From assembly GCA_029204225.1 (NCBI GenBank), contig CM055102.1, forward strand, positions 25,334,922-25,398,921: a stretch of DNA of 64,000 bases, read 5' to 3'. Both the position numbers and the translations under genes were made by a program. Below are positions 11,001-23,000 of this stretch, piece by piece. Numbering within the stretch: position 1 is the stretch's first letter; every line of letters begins with the position of its first letter. The notes below the pieces were generated by a model, which ran no database searches, was not told the DNA's origin, and worked only from the letters and a program-made list of their open reading frames with translations. Origin of the DNA: Diphasiastrum complanatum (Eukaryota; Streptophyta; Lycopodiopsida; Lycopodiales; Lycopodiaceae).

Positions 11001-14000
11001 GTAAGAAATTGGATGCGGCCCAACGGAATTATTCCACCTATGAGAAGGGATTGTATGCTATAGTTTATGCCCTCAAGAAGTGGCGACACTACTTGTATGG
11101 GACAAGTTTTGAGATAGTCTTTGATCATGAGAGTATCAAATGGCTGTCTTCGCAGGGCGAGTTGAAGGGTTGCAAAGCTCGCTGGGTCGAGTTGCTCCAG
11201 GAGTTTGACTATCAGCTTCGCTATAGGAAGGGACACTACAATGGTGTAGCAGATGCCCTTAGTAGAAGACCAGAGTTGCATGCACTTAGTTTTACGGTCT
11301 TCCACAATGACTTTTTGGAGTCATTGAGAAATACGTGCGTGAAAGATTCTCACTATGCATGTGTGTGGCAAGAAGTACTTCAAAGAAATACAGCTGTCGC
11401 TATCGCACAAGATTCGCCGGGTGGTCGGCAAGGACCAACCGTATGAAGAAATAGCGAACAACAGTCACCGGGTGGCTCGGCCGGGCCAACCGAGGAAAGA
11501 AATAGTGACCAACGATGGAAGAACTTTTCCATTGAGGATGGATACCTTCTTTACATGGTAGAGTTTGCGTACCTAGGGACGGTGATTTTTGGCGCCAAAT
11601 CTTAGAAGAAAGTCACGACATTCCTAGTGCGGGGCATCCGGGTATTAGACGGACGTATGCCTTAGCAAGGAATTTTACTGGCCTAGCATGAGTAGAGACG
11701 TCCAAGGGTATGTATTGAAATGCCATAAGTGCCAGGCCAATAAGGCGGAACGCTTTAAGATAGGTGGCCTCCTACAGCCATTAGAGATACCCGATGGCAA
11801 GTGAAAAAGTATCAGTATGGATTTTATTGTAAGTTTACCTAAGACGAATCAAGGCCACGATTCAATTTGAGTAATAGTGGACAGGTTGACTAAAATGGTT
11901 AGGTTTATCCCGACTAAGACTACAGTGAGGGCGCCTAAGTTAGCCAGACTCTTCATAGAAAATATTTATAGGCTCTATGGACTTCCAACAAGTATTGTTA
12001 GTGATAGAGATCCTAAGTTTACCAGCAATTTTTGGCAAGAGGTGTTTCTTAAGTTAGAAACTAAGCGAAAAATAGGTACTTCTGACCACCCACAGACGGA
12101 TGGTCAAACAGAAAGACTCAACCAAGTCCTAGAAGATATGTTGAGAGCTTATGTGAGTAGGAAACAATCTAACTGGGAAGAATATCTTCCATTGTTGGAG
12201 TTTGCCTATAATAGCTCGAAGCATGATACCATTGCGTATAGTCCATTCATGCTGATGTATGGGTATCAACCTCGAGCCCCAATGGCAGTGGGACTCGAGA
12301 GAGAGCAGATACAAACTGTCAAGGATTTTCTCCAAGACATGTTTGAGATGTTAAAGGTTGCTAAAGAGAATGTCCAGGCGCAAGCGCGATCTTGACATCA
12401 TGCGGATAAAAACCATAGAGTAGTATAGTAGCCTTTAAAGAAGGAGATGAAGTTTATTTGCGAGTTCCAGAGAAATCTGAAACTCTGCGGACAGGTAAGT
12501 GTCCGAAGTTATCTCCTAGATATTGTGGACCATTTGCGGTACTAAAGAGTGTTGGAGACTCGGCTTATAAACTGTCTTTGCCAGAAGGGTCCAAGGTGCA
12601 CCCACTCTTCCATGTCAGTAGTCTGAAGAGAGTGCTCAGGGATGGAGATCAGGTGATTTCCCACTAGGTACCCTTCGAGGAATTGAGGTCTTTGCCACAT
12701 GAGCCAGAAGAAATTCTGGATACACGGGAACGTAGGTTGAGGCATACGATCTACAGGGAGTATCTCGTGAAGTGGAAGGATCAGACAACTAAGGAGGCTA
12801 CCTGGGAGAGAGCCGATGTTCTTCGTAAGAGATATCCTACCTTTTTTACCGAAGAAGTAACTTTTGAGGCCGAAAGCTTTTTAGGGGGAAGAGTGTTAGG
12901 GATAGTAGTATCGTAAGGAGTAGCCTTCCATGCTAGGTGGGACCCGGCCAATTGTCATCACTGGTTAGGAGAGTTCCAGGGGATGCGGCTAGTGGACCCA
13001 CAGTGCTACCAGTTATACTGGTAGGCTGTAGCCGAGGGGTCAGGTACACAGTTAAGGCCACGTAGTACCGAGTCTAGTAATGGGCCCAGTGGGGTCCGAG
13101 GGGTCAGTGGGTACAGGTGACTACCTAGCCACGTGGGCGAGCCCGGGATAGCAAGTGCCAAGTGGCAAGCTCATGGAGAGGCCAACTAGGTAGGTACCCA
13201 GCCCTTTGGGACTAAGAGTGTGTGGGAGGAGGGTCGAGCTACTCAGTTCCAAGTTTTCCCTTTGTTTCCAAACTTTCTCTCTCTAGCGTGTTCCTGGAGA
13301 AGGCTGTTGGCCTTACATTTGGAATACTTTTCCCACTATTATAACCAATTTTTCACAGCATATTCCTCATAGATATCGCTCTTGTGAACTTGGGGGCCTT
13401 CTAATCCTTAATAGATGGTAACTTGTGCTTCTTGCCAGATTCTGCTTGTCTTTCACCTGACCTAGGTTCACCACCCAAATTACCAAATGTCGCCGTCTCT
13501 TTCAAGTGTCGGACCAGGCTTGAATTGCTCCAAAATTTGCTTCAACATGAGCTCCATGCCATCAACTTCAACAGAAAGTGCATCAACTCTATCTGAATCT
13601 TGACCAATATTGATTGTGGATGCCATAGCTAAAGAATAGCTAGTAGAGGCAAAGCAGTGTACCCAACTATGCAAAATCACACAGCTTAAAGTCTTTGAAA
13701 CAAAGCAAGAACAACTCTTAGCAGCTTAAACCACTATTTAGATAAATTACCTTGCATGTCTAAGAGAATTGGATAGGATGGACGTTTCACAGCCAGTTTC
13801 TAATTGTTCACAAACTTTTCTTCTCCAAAAATCAGCAAACTAGGGTTTCAAACCGAGAATCAGTAAAAAACAAGGGATAATTATTGAATAGGAAGGCCAA
13901 AAGCCCTACCCTACCAGCAACCTACGGTGTACCACTAGAAGCCCATTGCAATTGACAAATTTGAAAATTATTGAATATTGAAGAAGCTACAAACAATTTC

Positions 14001-17000
14001 ACAAATCCTATGAAGGTAGGATTTGTTGGAATGTAAATGGAATTGCTTACATTACCATAGGTTACTTTGACCGAAAAGGTCGAGAGTTGTGTAATCATGG
14101 TCATTTATTATATTAGGCCTACTAAACTTAGAGTTAGCTAAGTTAGTACGAAATTAACTTAGTAGGGACTCATGGGTCCACTAGGCCTAATTGTGACATT
14201 AAGTACCCCAACTTGACATATTGGAGGTACCTTATTCTTTCTATGTAACTTATAGAAAGTTGGATAGTCAATAGTCAAGTAGTTGGCCAGCCAATAGTCA
14301 AGTAGTTGGATAGCCAATAGTCATGAAGTTAGATAGTCATCTTGGACTATATATATGTGTGCATCCCATTTGCATGTGACACTTTTGTAAAAAATAGTGA
14401 CTATTCTCCTTGGCTGTCCACGAGTTTCTACAAAAGGGTTTCTAGCCATCTCTCTCTTTCTTTTGAGAATGCTTTGTGTGATTGAATAGTTAAGATCCTG
14501 GATCCTTAGGCTTCTATTTCCTACATGGTATCAGAGCCTTTAGGTGATCATATTGCTTGCAGGAGGGCACCCAATAGGAAGCTATCTTCTTCCCCTTTTG
14601 GTTGCAGAAAATCATCAAGCTGTTGATTTTTGCAGGAGAAGAATCTGTTCATCTTCTTATAGCTTTTTTGCAAGAAATTGCAGGGCACCTTCACCTATTT
14701 GAGAGCTAGCAGTAGGGCGCCCATGCTCAAACCAATTGCATGTGATCTTGACTCAATTACATGCTAAAAATTTCAGATTTACTTCTTAAGTGAAGATACA
14801 TGTGTTTTGGACACATTTCTTGCTGAAATTTCCCTGTTGGTGAGCTTGGAGTAGGGCGCTACCATCAGCCCTATATGCACATAGTGCGCACTCTTTTTAG
14901 CCACAAATTTCTGGTTATGGTTTAGGCTTCATTTGAAGTCTACCTATTTGTGAGCATTCTGTTTTTTGTGCAGAAATCAGCCACCTATTTCATTACTTGT
15001 TGAGCAAATTGCATGTGGAGTATTGCAATCTATTGTGCTCATAATTTCAGCTTTGAGGTTGCTGCCTTTGAGTAGATTTTGTCTTGGAAAGTCTATTTCC
15101 TATCTACTACAAGCTGATTTTTCTGTTATGGCTAAAGAATCGGAGTCTATTGGTTCTTTATTTAATGAAGATAGGCTGGATGGCACAAACTATTCCTTGT
15201 GGTGCTACATGATAAAGAACCTTCTAATTGCTAAAGGTTTGTGGGAAGTAGTTAATGGTGATGAAGAGAGGCCGCCTACCTTGGCACCTATTACACCATC
15301 TAGAACAACTACTTCATCATCTACGGAGGTGTCTTCCGATGAGCAAAAGAAGTGGGATCGACGAGATGCACAAGCACATTCCGTTATTGCATTATCAGTG
15401 AAGAGATCTATCCTTCCTCACATCAAATCATGCAAGACTTCCAAAAGTGCTTGGGAGACTCTTGCAAAGATGTTTCAAGTAAAGAATGCGGCAAAAGTGG
15501 TATATCTTCGAAATCAACTTTCTATCTTGAAGATGCAAGAAGGTGATTTGCTTACAAACCACTTGACGAAGATCAAGGATCTTCGAGAGGAGCTTCTTAG
15601 TATTGATGAGGTGATTGAGAACTCAGAATTTGTATCTATTACTCTCAACTCTCTTCCTAATTCTTACCTTCCATTTGTGTCATCATTGAGCATTTCTCTT
15701 AGGGGACAGCAAATCTCCTTCGACGAACTTGTTGGCTTACTTCTTCAAGAAGAGCAAACAAGGATCAACTTTGGTGAACAGGAAGATCAAGCTTTCTTTG
15801 CAAAAGGCAAAGGCAAAGGCAAGTGGAAAGGGAAGCCTTCTTTCAACACTTCCAAAGATGATCAAAAATCTAAGGAAGCTCAAGATCAAGGCTCCAAGAA
15901 GAAGGGTAAGTGACACTATTGCAAGAAGTTTGGGCATCACATCAAAGAATGTAGGAAGAGGCTTGCAAAGGAAAAAGAGAAAGGTAACGATACAAGTACC
16001 GCAATCATTACTTTGGAACAACAATTTGGAAAGGAGGATAATCTTTTCAATAATGATTATGCTTTTGTCACTAATAATCTCATCTCTCCTCAAGACGAGA
16101 TTTCTGCCGCTTCAAATCTTGCTGGTTTTTCAGCAGAAAACAGCTCATCTTCAGCTTTACAAGTTGCTGTTTTTTCATCTATTGATTGGGTGATTGATAG
16201 CGATGCCACACGTCATATGACTTATCACAAAGAGGTCTTCACAAAGCTTGTGAAAGTGCATGATGGAAGCAAAGTTCAAGGTGTTGATAACACCTCTTAT
16301 CCTATCAAAGGTATTGGAGTGATCCCCATTATCTTACCCAATGGTGAGGAGAAGTACATTTGTAATGTACTTTATGTTCCAAAAATAAAAAAGAATCTCA
16401 TTTTGGTGTCTACAATTATGAACCAAGGATTGGTTGTGGAATTCAAAGAAGACAAATGTCTTATCAAAGACCCAAAGAGATCTCTTATGATCATTGCTTC
16501 GGGAACATTACGTTGTGGATTGTTCCTTATGGATACCTATGAGCGAAGAGCTTCATCATCTTTTTGTCTTGTTGCATCAAGTTCACATTCTTTGGAGTTG
16601 GCTGAATTATGGCATGCTAGGTTTGGACATCTCAACTTTGCTAGCTGGAAGATGTTGAAGAGATTCAACATGGTTGAAGACATTCCTAATATTGAGCATC
16701 CCGAAGGACATGTATGCGAAGGATGCATACTTGGAAAATTTCAAAGGCAAGCTTTTCCAATTGATGGAACTATTCGAGTTGATGGCAAATTTGATTTGGT
16801 TCATAGTGATGTATGTGGTCCAATGAGGACCGAATCCATTGGAAGGTGTAAGTACTTTGTTACTTTTATTGATGACCTTCCAAGATTTACATGGATTTAT
16901 CCTATGAAGGCAAAATCTGAAGTTTTTCAACGCTTTAAGGATTTTCTAGCAATGATAGAAAACCAGTTTGGGCACTCTTTGAAGATCTTACGTACCGACC

Positions 17001-20000
17001 GAGGAGGGGAATATATAAAGAATACGTTCAGTACTTATCTTCAAAGCAAAGGTATCCATCATCAAATGACAACCCCTTACACACCTCAACAAAATGGTGT
17101 TGCCGAAAGAAATAATCGCACTATCATAGAGATGGCTCGATGCATGCTCAAGGCAAAGGGCCTACCTCACAAGTTTTGGGCTGAAGCGATTATAACGGCG
17201 GCTTACATTAGTAATCGGTGTCCTACTAAAGCCTTGAAGGTATAAACTCCTTATGAAGTTTGGTATGGTAAGAAGCCTATTGTTTCTCACTTACGCATCT
17301 TTGGTTGCACGGCTTATGCTTTCATTCCCGATAAGCTAAGAACCAAGCTTGATGATAAAGGAGTTAAATGCATATTTGTTGGCTATAGTAGTGAAAGCAA
17401 AGGCTATAGGTTGTTCAATATGGATACTAATAAAATCATAGTAAGTCGTGATGTTCATTTTGATGAAAAGACCTCCTATGATGTTGCGCCCACTCATGTC
17501 ATCAAAGGGGACTTCCCCCATGATGCATATCTTGAAATATTTCTAGATTTGGTTTTGCCATCTAATCATGAAGAGAAGGGACTGCCATCTACTTCTAGTG
17601 GACAGCCCACTACTCCTTCAATTTTGCAGCCCATAGTTCATCAAGAAGAACCTATTTATGGTGAAGAGCAGCCTGTTGAAGACATTGGACGACAAGGTCC
17701 AAGTTCGGAAAACATTGGAGAGCAAGGTCCAAGTTCGGAACACTTTGGACAGCAAAGTGTTGACAAAGGTAAGGCTGTTGGACAGCCCAAACCAGTCCCT
17801 TAATGGTTGTTGCAGACTTTGCAGGACAATTTCTATGAAGGGAAGACTCGTGCCTCTACTAAATCAGTAGAATTTGCTGACTTTTCTGATTTTGCTCTTA
17901 TTTCTATTGAGGATGGTGCAGTAGATCCTGTTTTTTATGAGCAGGCCAGAGGAGTAAAATGTTGGGAGGATGCGATGCAAGAGGAGTACAACTCACTCAT
18001 GAAGAACCACACTTGGGTTCTTGTTGATCTTCCACATGGGGCTGGAATCTTCATCTCTCAACAAGGATACATTGAGCAGATGGTGAAACAATCTTCTTTT
18101 TTCAAGTCACCGCAAGTTGATGCATAAAAGTTTCATGCGAAACCTTTTCAATTTGATGTTTTAGCAAAGGCTGAAAAATTCGAGCACTCTTTGGAACCTT
18201 TTTGTACTAATCGAGGAGGGAGTCAACATGTGTCAATTAGTACTTTTGTTCAAAGTGTTAAGAGTGAGCATTTGTTTGGAGAGAATTTTTCATTACTTGA
18301 ATTTTCTTCTATGTCATCCCATGCCTCTTCGAGGGACAACTTTGATGACGCCATCGTTGATGCATCTCTTGATAGTTTGCTAAACTTTTATGATGAAGAT
18401 GTTGGACAGCAGGTTCAGTTATCTTCTTTTGGTCATTTACAACCTATTTTACATCATGAGCAGTCCATTATGCTTCAGGAACAGCCTGCGGAAGATTATG
18501 GACAACATGGTCCATGTTGGGAACACTTTGGGCAGCAAAGTGTTGAACAGCCCATAATAGTTCCTTGTTGGCTATTGGAGACTTTGCAGGACAACAAAGA
18601 AATATCTTACTACGAAAGGAAGGCACGTGCCTCTTTAAAATCAGTACCTCTTGCTGATTTTTTTGGTTCTACACTTACTCTTCATCATGATGTTGGTACA
18701 TCGCCTATTCTATGTGAGCAAGTCATTGATGGTAAGGTTCGGGAGGATGTGATGCCAAAAGAGGTTGGTACTCTTTTTTATTGTCCTTATGGTAAGAAGT
18801 ATTTTTGAATGATGTGGGAGCCTATGATGGATTACAAGTCCATCTTTCGACTTATTGCCGAGTTTATGATGATTCCCTATTTCGGATGGAGCATGCAAAT
18901 CCTCACCTTTCGACTTGATGCTTCATTATTACGCATTCTTTTCCTTTTATATGTTGGACATGATTGGGGATGAGATTTCGACTACTTCGATGCGAAGTTT
19001 ATTTGGCGACATGAAGTTCGGACAACAAGTTACATTTTTCTCTTTCGAGAAGTTACTTCATGTTATGTTATGCATTTCCATTTAAGGAGGGTGTTGGAAT
19101 GTAAATGGAATTGCTTACATTACCATAGGTTACTTTGACCCAAAAGGTCGAGAGTTGTGTAATCATGGTCATTTATTATATTAGGCCTACTAAACTTAGA
19201 GTTAGCCAAGTTAGTACGAAATTAACTTAGAGCCAATATGTCTCTTTATTAATCTGAAGTAATAATATATAGATCAACAAGCAAATATAAGAGCTCTACC
19301 GCAAGTCTCCTCCCCATAGTCGCATAGGAATAAGATAGGGAATGCTTTGCCGAGGCTCACACTATATCCCCTCAAGCACCCCTTAACCCTGCCTGACACA
19401 TCCTAACCCTCACACATAGGCAAGCAAGTAGGAGGACCGTCTAACATGTGTCACTCATACACTGGAGCAAGTGTCCTGGTGAGCATATGACATGCCTTGT
19501 TGAATGGTCAACCTTCCTACTTTTTAGGAGGTCAATCCAATAGACTCTATTTGAGACCTAGTATTCCTTAGCCATTGGATTATGATCGAAATGATTTAAA
19601 TTTTGATCTGAATCAAATAATTTCAATTTGCATCTTCTACAGTCTAAATTTGGATTAACCTTGCTTTAGTATTTGCTCGTTCTGTGTTAAAAAACTCAAT
19701 ACCTTGCAAGATGTGCAACAAGGTACGACTTGATAGAAGAGACACTAACAAGACTTAAAGATCTATCAGAACGTCTTCCAAGTGCATAGATATTGGTCCC
19801 ATAACCATAGAGTGTAGAAGGGTCGTTCAATGCTAATTGATGCTTTGTGTGATCTAATAATTAAGCAAAGCAAACTTGGTTCTAATGCAACTATGTGTAT
19901 AATTTAGTATTCCTAATGCCTAGTACCTATCGCTGTTTTTTTGAACTTTCTAGGCCATTTTTTTTCCTAAAACCCCTAAAAAAAAGAAAACACGTTATTC

Positions 20001-23000
20001 TCCGAAATGACCCAGACTTCCGGAACGCGATGCGTCGATGGCTGTATCCATTGAATTGATGACGTTGATCTATCAAAAGTAGAAGAAGTACCACTTGATG
20101 TATAAGTAGGTACTATTGGAGCAAATGTTGATGGAGCTGATTTTTTTTGCAATCATAAAGTAGGTGCAAACAAAAGTTGGCAGATGACAAAACAGATGAC
20201 AAACATCAAAGATTTTCAAATGCTTGTATTTTTTTGGTGATTTTGTATAAAAATTTCAACTTCAAACCCACATGTAACTTTATAAACTTTGAGAATTGTC
20301 AAAGTTGAGAGTTGAACTTTCAAAATTTAGCTGTGTTGGAACTCCTGCACATAGATGCAATGCGGCCACAGTTTGGAAATTGGGGTTGGGTTTTTTCGGA
20401 AGGCAAATAAAAAATCGAATTATTTTTAAAACTTTTCCTTAAACCTTTAAAGGGGAACCGTAAAGAAATCAGCTAACTCACTCGTAGATGCATCGCATTC
20501 TGGAACGCAGAGTTCTAATCACATTCCGAAGAATGCAAGATATCAGGTACTAGGAATAATAAATAAATTATACCCGCATTCTTCTTGGTCTCTTGGTTCA
20601 TTCATATTGTTTTGTATTTCCTATTTTTTTTATGTACTATGGGCCGGGCACAAGCCATTCTTCCCGGCATAGAACCCACGGTTCCCAGAACCATGGGTCC
20701 TGGGAACCGTGGAAGGAACCGTACCTTGAACCGTGGTACGGTTCATCGAAATAATTAATTAATTAATTAATTAATCTCCCCCCCAAAACCCCTCAATGCT
20801 CATTTTTGTCCCTCATTTCACATTTGTTGTGGTAGAGGTTGAGAGAGAGGGCGCTTTGGTTTGAGAGAGAGGGCTGCTCAGATTGATGAGAGAGAAGAGG
20901 CAGGGTAGAGAGAGACTGTAGCGGCCTTTGTAGAGAGAGAAATTATTGTTTAGTTGTAGGTGTACCTTTTTTGGTCAAAAATCAGGTTTTTTGACATTCC
21001 CTCATGCAAATAGGTCTATTTTTAGGGTCTAGGCATTTTGGATCATAGAGAGAGATTGGGACAATCTAGAAAGAGACTGTACCAGCCTATCTAGAGAGAG
21101 AATGTTAGGGTTTAGGGTCCAGGTTAATTTTTGGAGCCCAAAAACAGGTTTTTTGCATTATGGAGGGCCTTTTCTGGAGGTTTAGGGTTTAGCTTGATAG
21201 GGTTCAAGGTTGGAATTCCCAGGTTCATTGCATCGCGTGGGAGCGCATATTCACTTATCTAGGTGCGGTTTCCTATGATCGAACGGTAACTCATTTTTTT
21301 TTTCTTGCACTTCTTCCGTACTTCACTTTCGTACTTCCTGTTTCCTATACCGTCTCACACCATGCCTGCTGGAGATATGCTTGAGCTATGGGGTGAGGTA
21401 GACCAAGACCCCGAGTTCGTTAGGTCTGACATTCGGTCTGGGATGCATGGATGGACCTGTAGGTTTTGTCATGCTCGTTTTGTTCGTCGATGCCTCTCTC
21501 CGGGGGTTGATCAGGTCCCTGAGGAGTGGTCATTTTCAGAACTGAAAGAGAGGTACCTTAACTTCTGTCTGAAAAATAGAAAAGAGATTGACTAAACTGG
21601 AAAACAAAAGTAGAGTACTTAGCTCTTTCTGAGGACTGTACTTCCAGAGAGAAAAGCAAGAAACCCCCTCAGTTCTTCTGCAGATGTCCAATTCGTCTTT
21701 TCGAATTGCATACCATCAGATGAAGGTGGTCTGGAAATTGTGTAGATGATTGTTGGAGAACCCTTACTGATAGAGTTTGCCTTTGCTGCCTCAAAAAATC
21801 AAAATTACAACCTGGGAAAGTGTAACCAATTTCCAACTTGCCAACCCTTTACCCTCGCTGTCTGAGTAGCAAACCTGTTTCCCTACAAAATTCGAGTTTG
21901 GAGCCAAAAAAAGCCAATCCCAATTTCTGAATTAGTAAGGACACCCTGGTCGTTGGTCAATCCTCTATGTCTGCTGCAAATCCCTGCTAGAAAACACAGA
22001 TGGATGACTGAAACAGATCCCACTGCACCACGTCCCGCCCCTCCTTCTGTGAATCTTTTCCAGTGGGTGCATTTCCACAGCGTCCTCCTGCAGTCACTCA
22101 GAGGACTCGCCCAGTGCAGACATTCCGATTTCTTCACTCTGAGTCGGCACCAGATGGTCTCTCACAGGACACCCAGGACATGCCATCCTCTTTCCCCACA
22201 TTAGGATGATTTGGACTCTGATGATGGTGATGATAGACAACATGGTGAGGCTGGTTCTTCTGGAGCTTCTTCACCACCATCTCAGCAGCCCTAGCATCCT
22301 TCGCAGCCGCCACATCCCCCTCAGCCACCCCAGGCCCAGTTTCCCCCCAGCCTCGGCACCCCCTGCCACTGACATACCTCCTCCTGCTCCTCGTAGGGGT
22401 GCTTACCACACTAGGGCATCCTCCAGTAGATCGTCTTGCAGCTCCCAGTATAGATAATAGTCCATGGGGGTCTTTCCAGCCCCATCTCAAGGCAGAGGCC
22501 CAACAGGCTTTGGCAAACATGATCTATGAGCTGAACTTGCCATTTGCCATTGCTGACACGGAGCCCTTCAAGAGGGCTATAGCTACAGTTGTTGCTGCAG
22601 GTCCACGCTTCAGGCCACCCGTGGCTGAGGCTGTCCATACCACCCACCTTACATCTAGGGTGGAGGAGCTCACCACACAGATGATGCCTCTTAAGAAGGC
22701 CTGGGAGAGTTATGGGTGCTCGATCATGTCTGATGGCTGGAGTGACACCCGCCGTCGGCCAGTGATTAACATACTGGTGTCTTGCTGCATGGGCACTTTT
22801 TTTATTGGGCCATTGATGCTAGTAGAGGTGGTGGGGTCATTGACGAACAATTTATGTTCGATATCATCAGTGAGGTTATAGAGGAGGTTGGCCCTGCCAA
22901 CGTAGTGCAGGTTGTCACCGACAACGCAAGTAATTGCTCGCACGTCTTGCTACAGCAGCAGTACCTTGCTATTGTATGGACCCCCCCTGCTGCACATAAC

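Larger units (their letters stand above)
10160..13317 (+). mobile_element. gypsy-2: 5'-truncated Ty3/gypsy with chromodomain
   Basis: A plus-strand element lies inside the gag of gypsy-1. It begins in the protease, with no 5' LTR, primer site or gag, and ends with an LTR-like segment. LTR elements rarely insert as 5' truncations, so deletion or recombination after insertion is likely. The left junction is placed where minus gag stops making sense. Confidence 0.65.
14024..19229 (+). mobile_element. copia-1: Ty1/copia retrotransposon, RT-less
   Basis: It has a complete 5' LTR (14024-14525), a primer-binding site, a gag-protease-integrase frame, a duplicated linker ORF, a polypurine tract (19084-19091) and a 138-bp truncated 3' LTR (19092-19229). 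The 3' LTR matches the first 138 bp of the 5' LTR with only a couple of differences, so the insertion is younger than gypsy-1 around it. RT and RNase H are absent, making it non-autonomous. Confidence 0.88.
6003..19575 (-). mobile_element. gypsy-1: nested Ty3/gypsy retrotransposon
   Basis: Minus-strand pieces read in the correct order from high to low coordinate: LTR remnant (19575-19232), leader and gag start (14023-13440), gag body (10165-9780), protease, reverse transcriptase, RNase H, integrase zinc finger and C-terminus (9250-6526), polypurine tract and 3' LTR (6513-6003). The gaps are occupied exactly by copia-1 (14024-19229) and gypsy-2 (about 10160-13317), both on the plus strand, so they inserted later. 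The shared LTR segment is only roughly 80 percent alike by eye, so the element is old. The outer limits are inferred. Confidence 0.65.

Noticed and set aside
20178-20640. tRNA or other small RNA gene
   Set aside because: No cloverleaf, A/B box pair or terminator could be seen.
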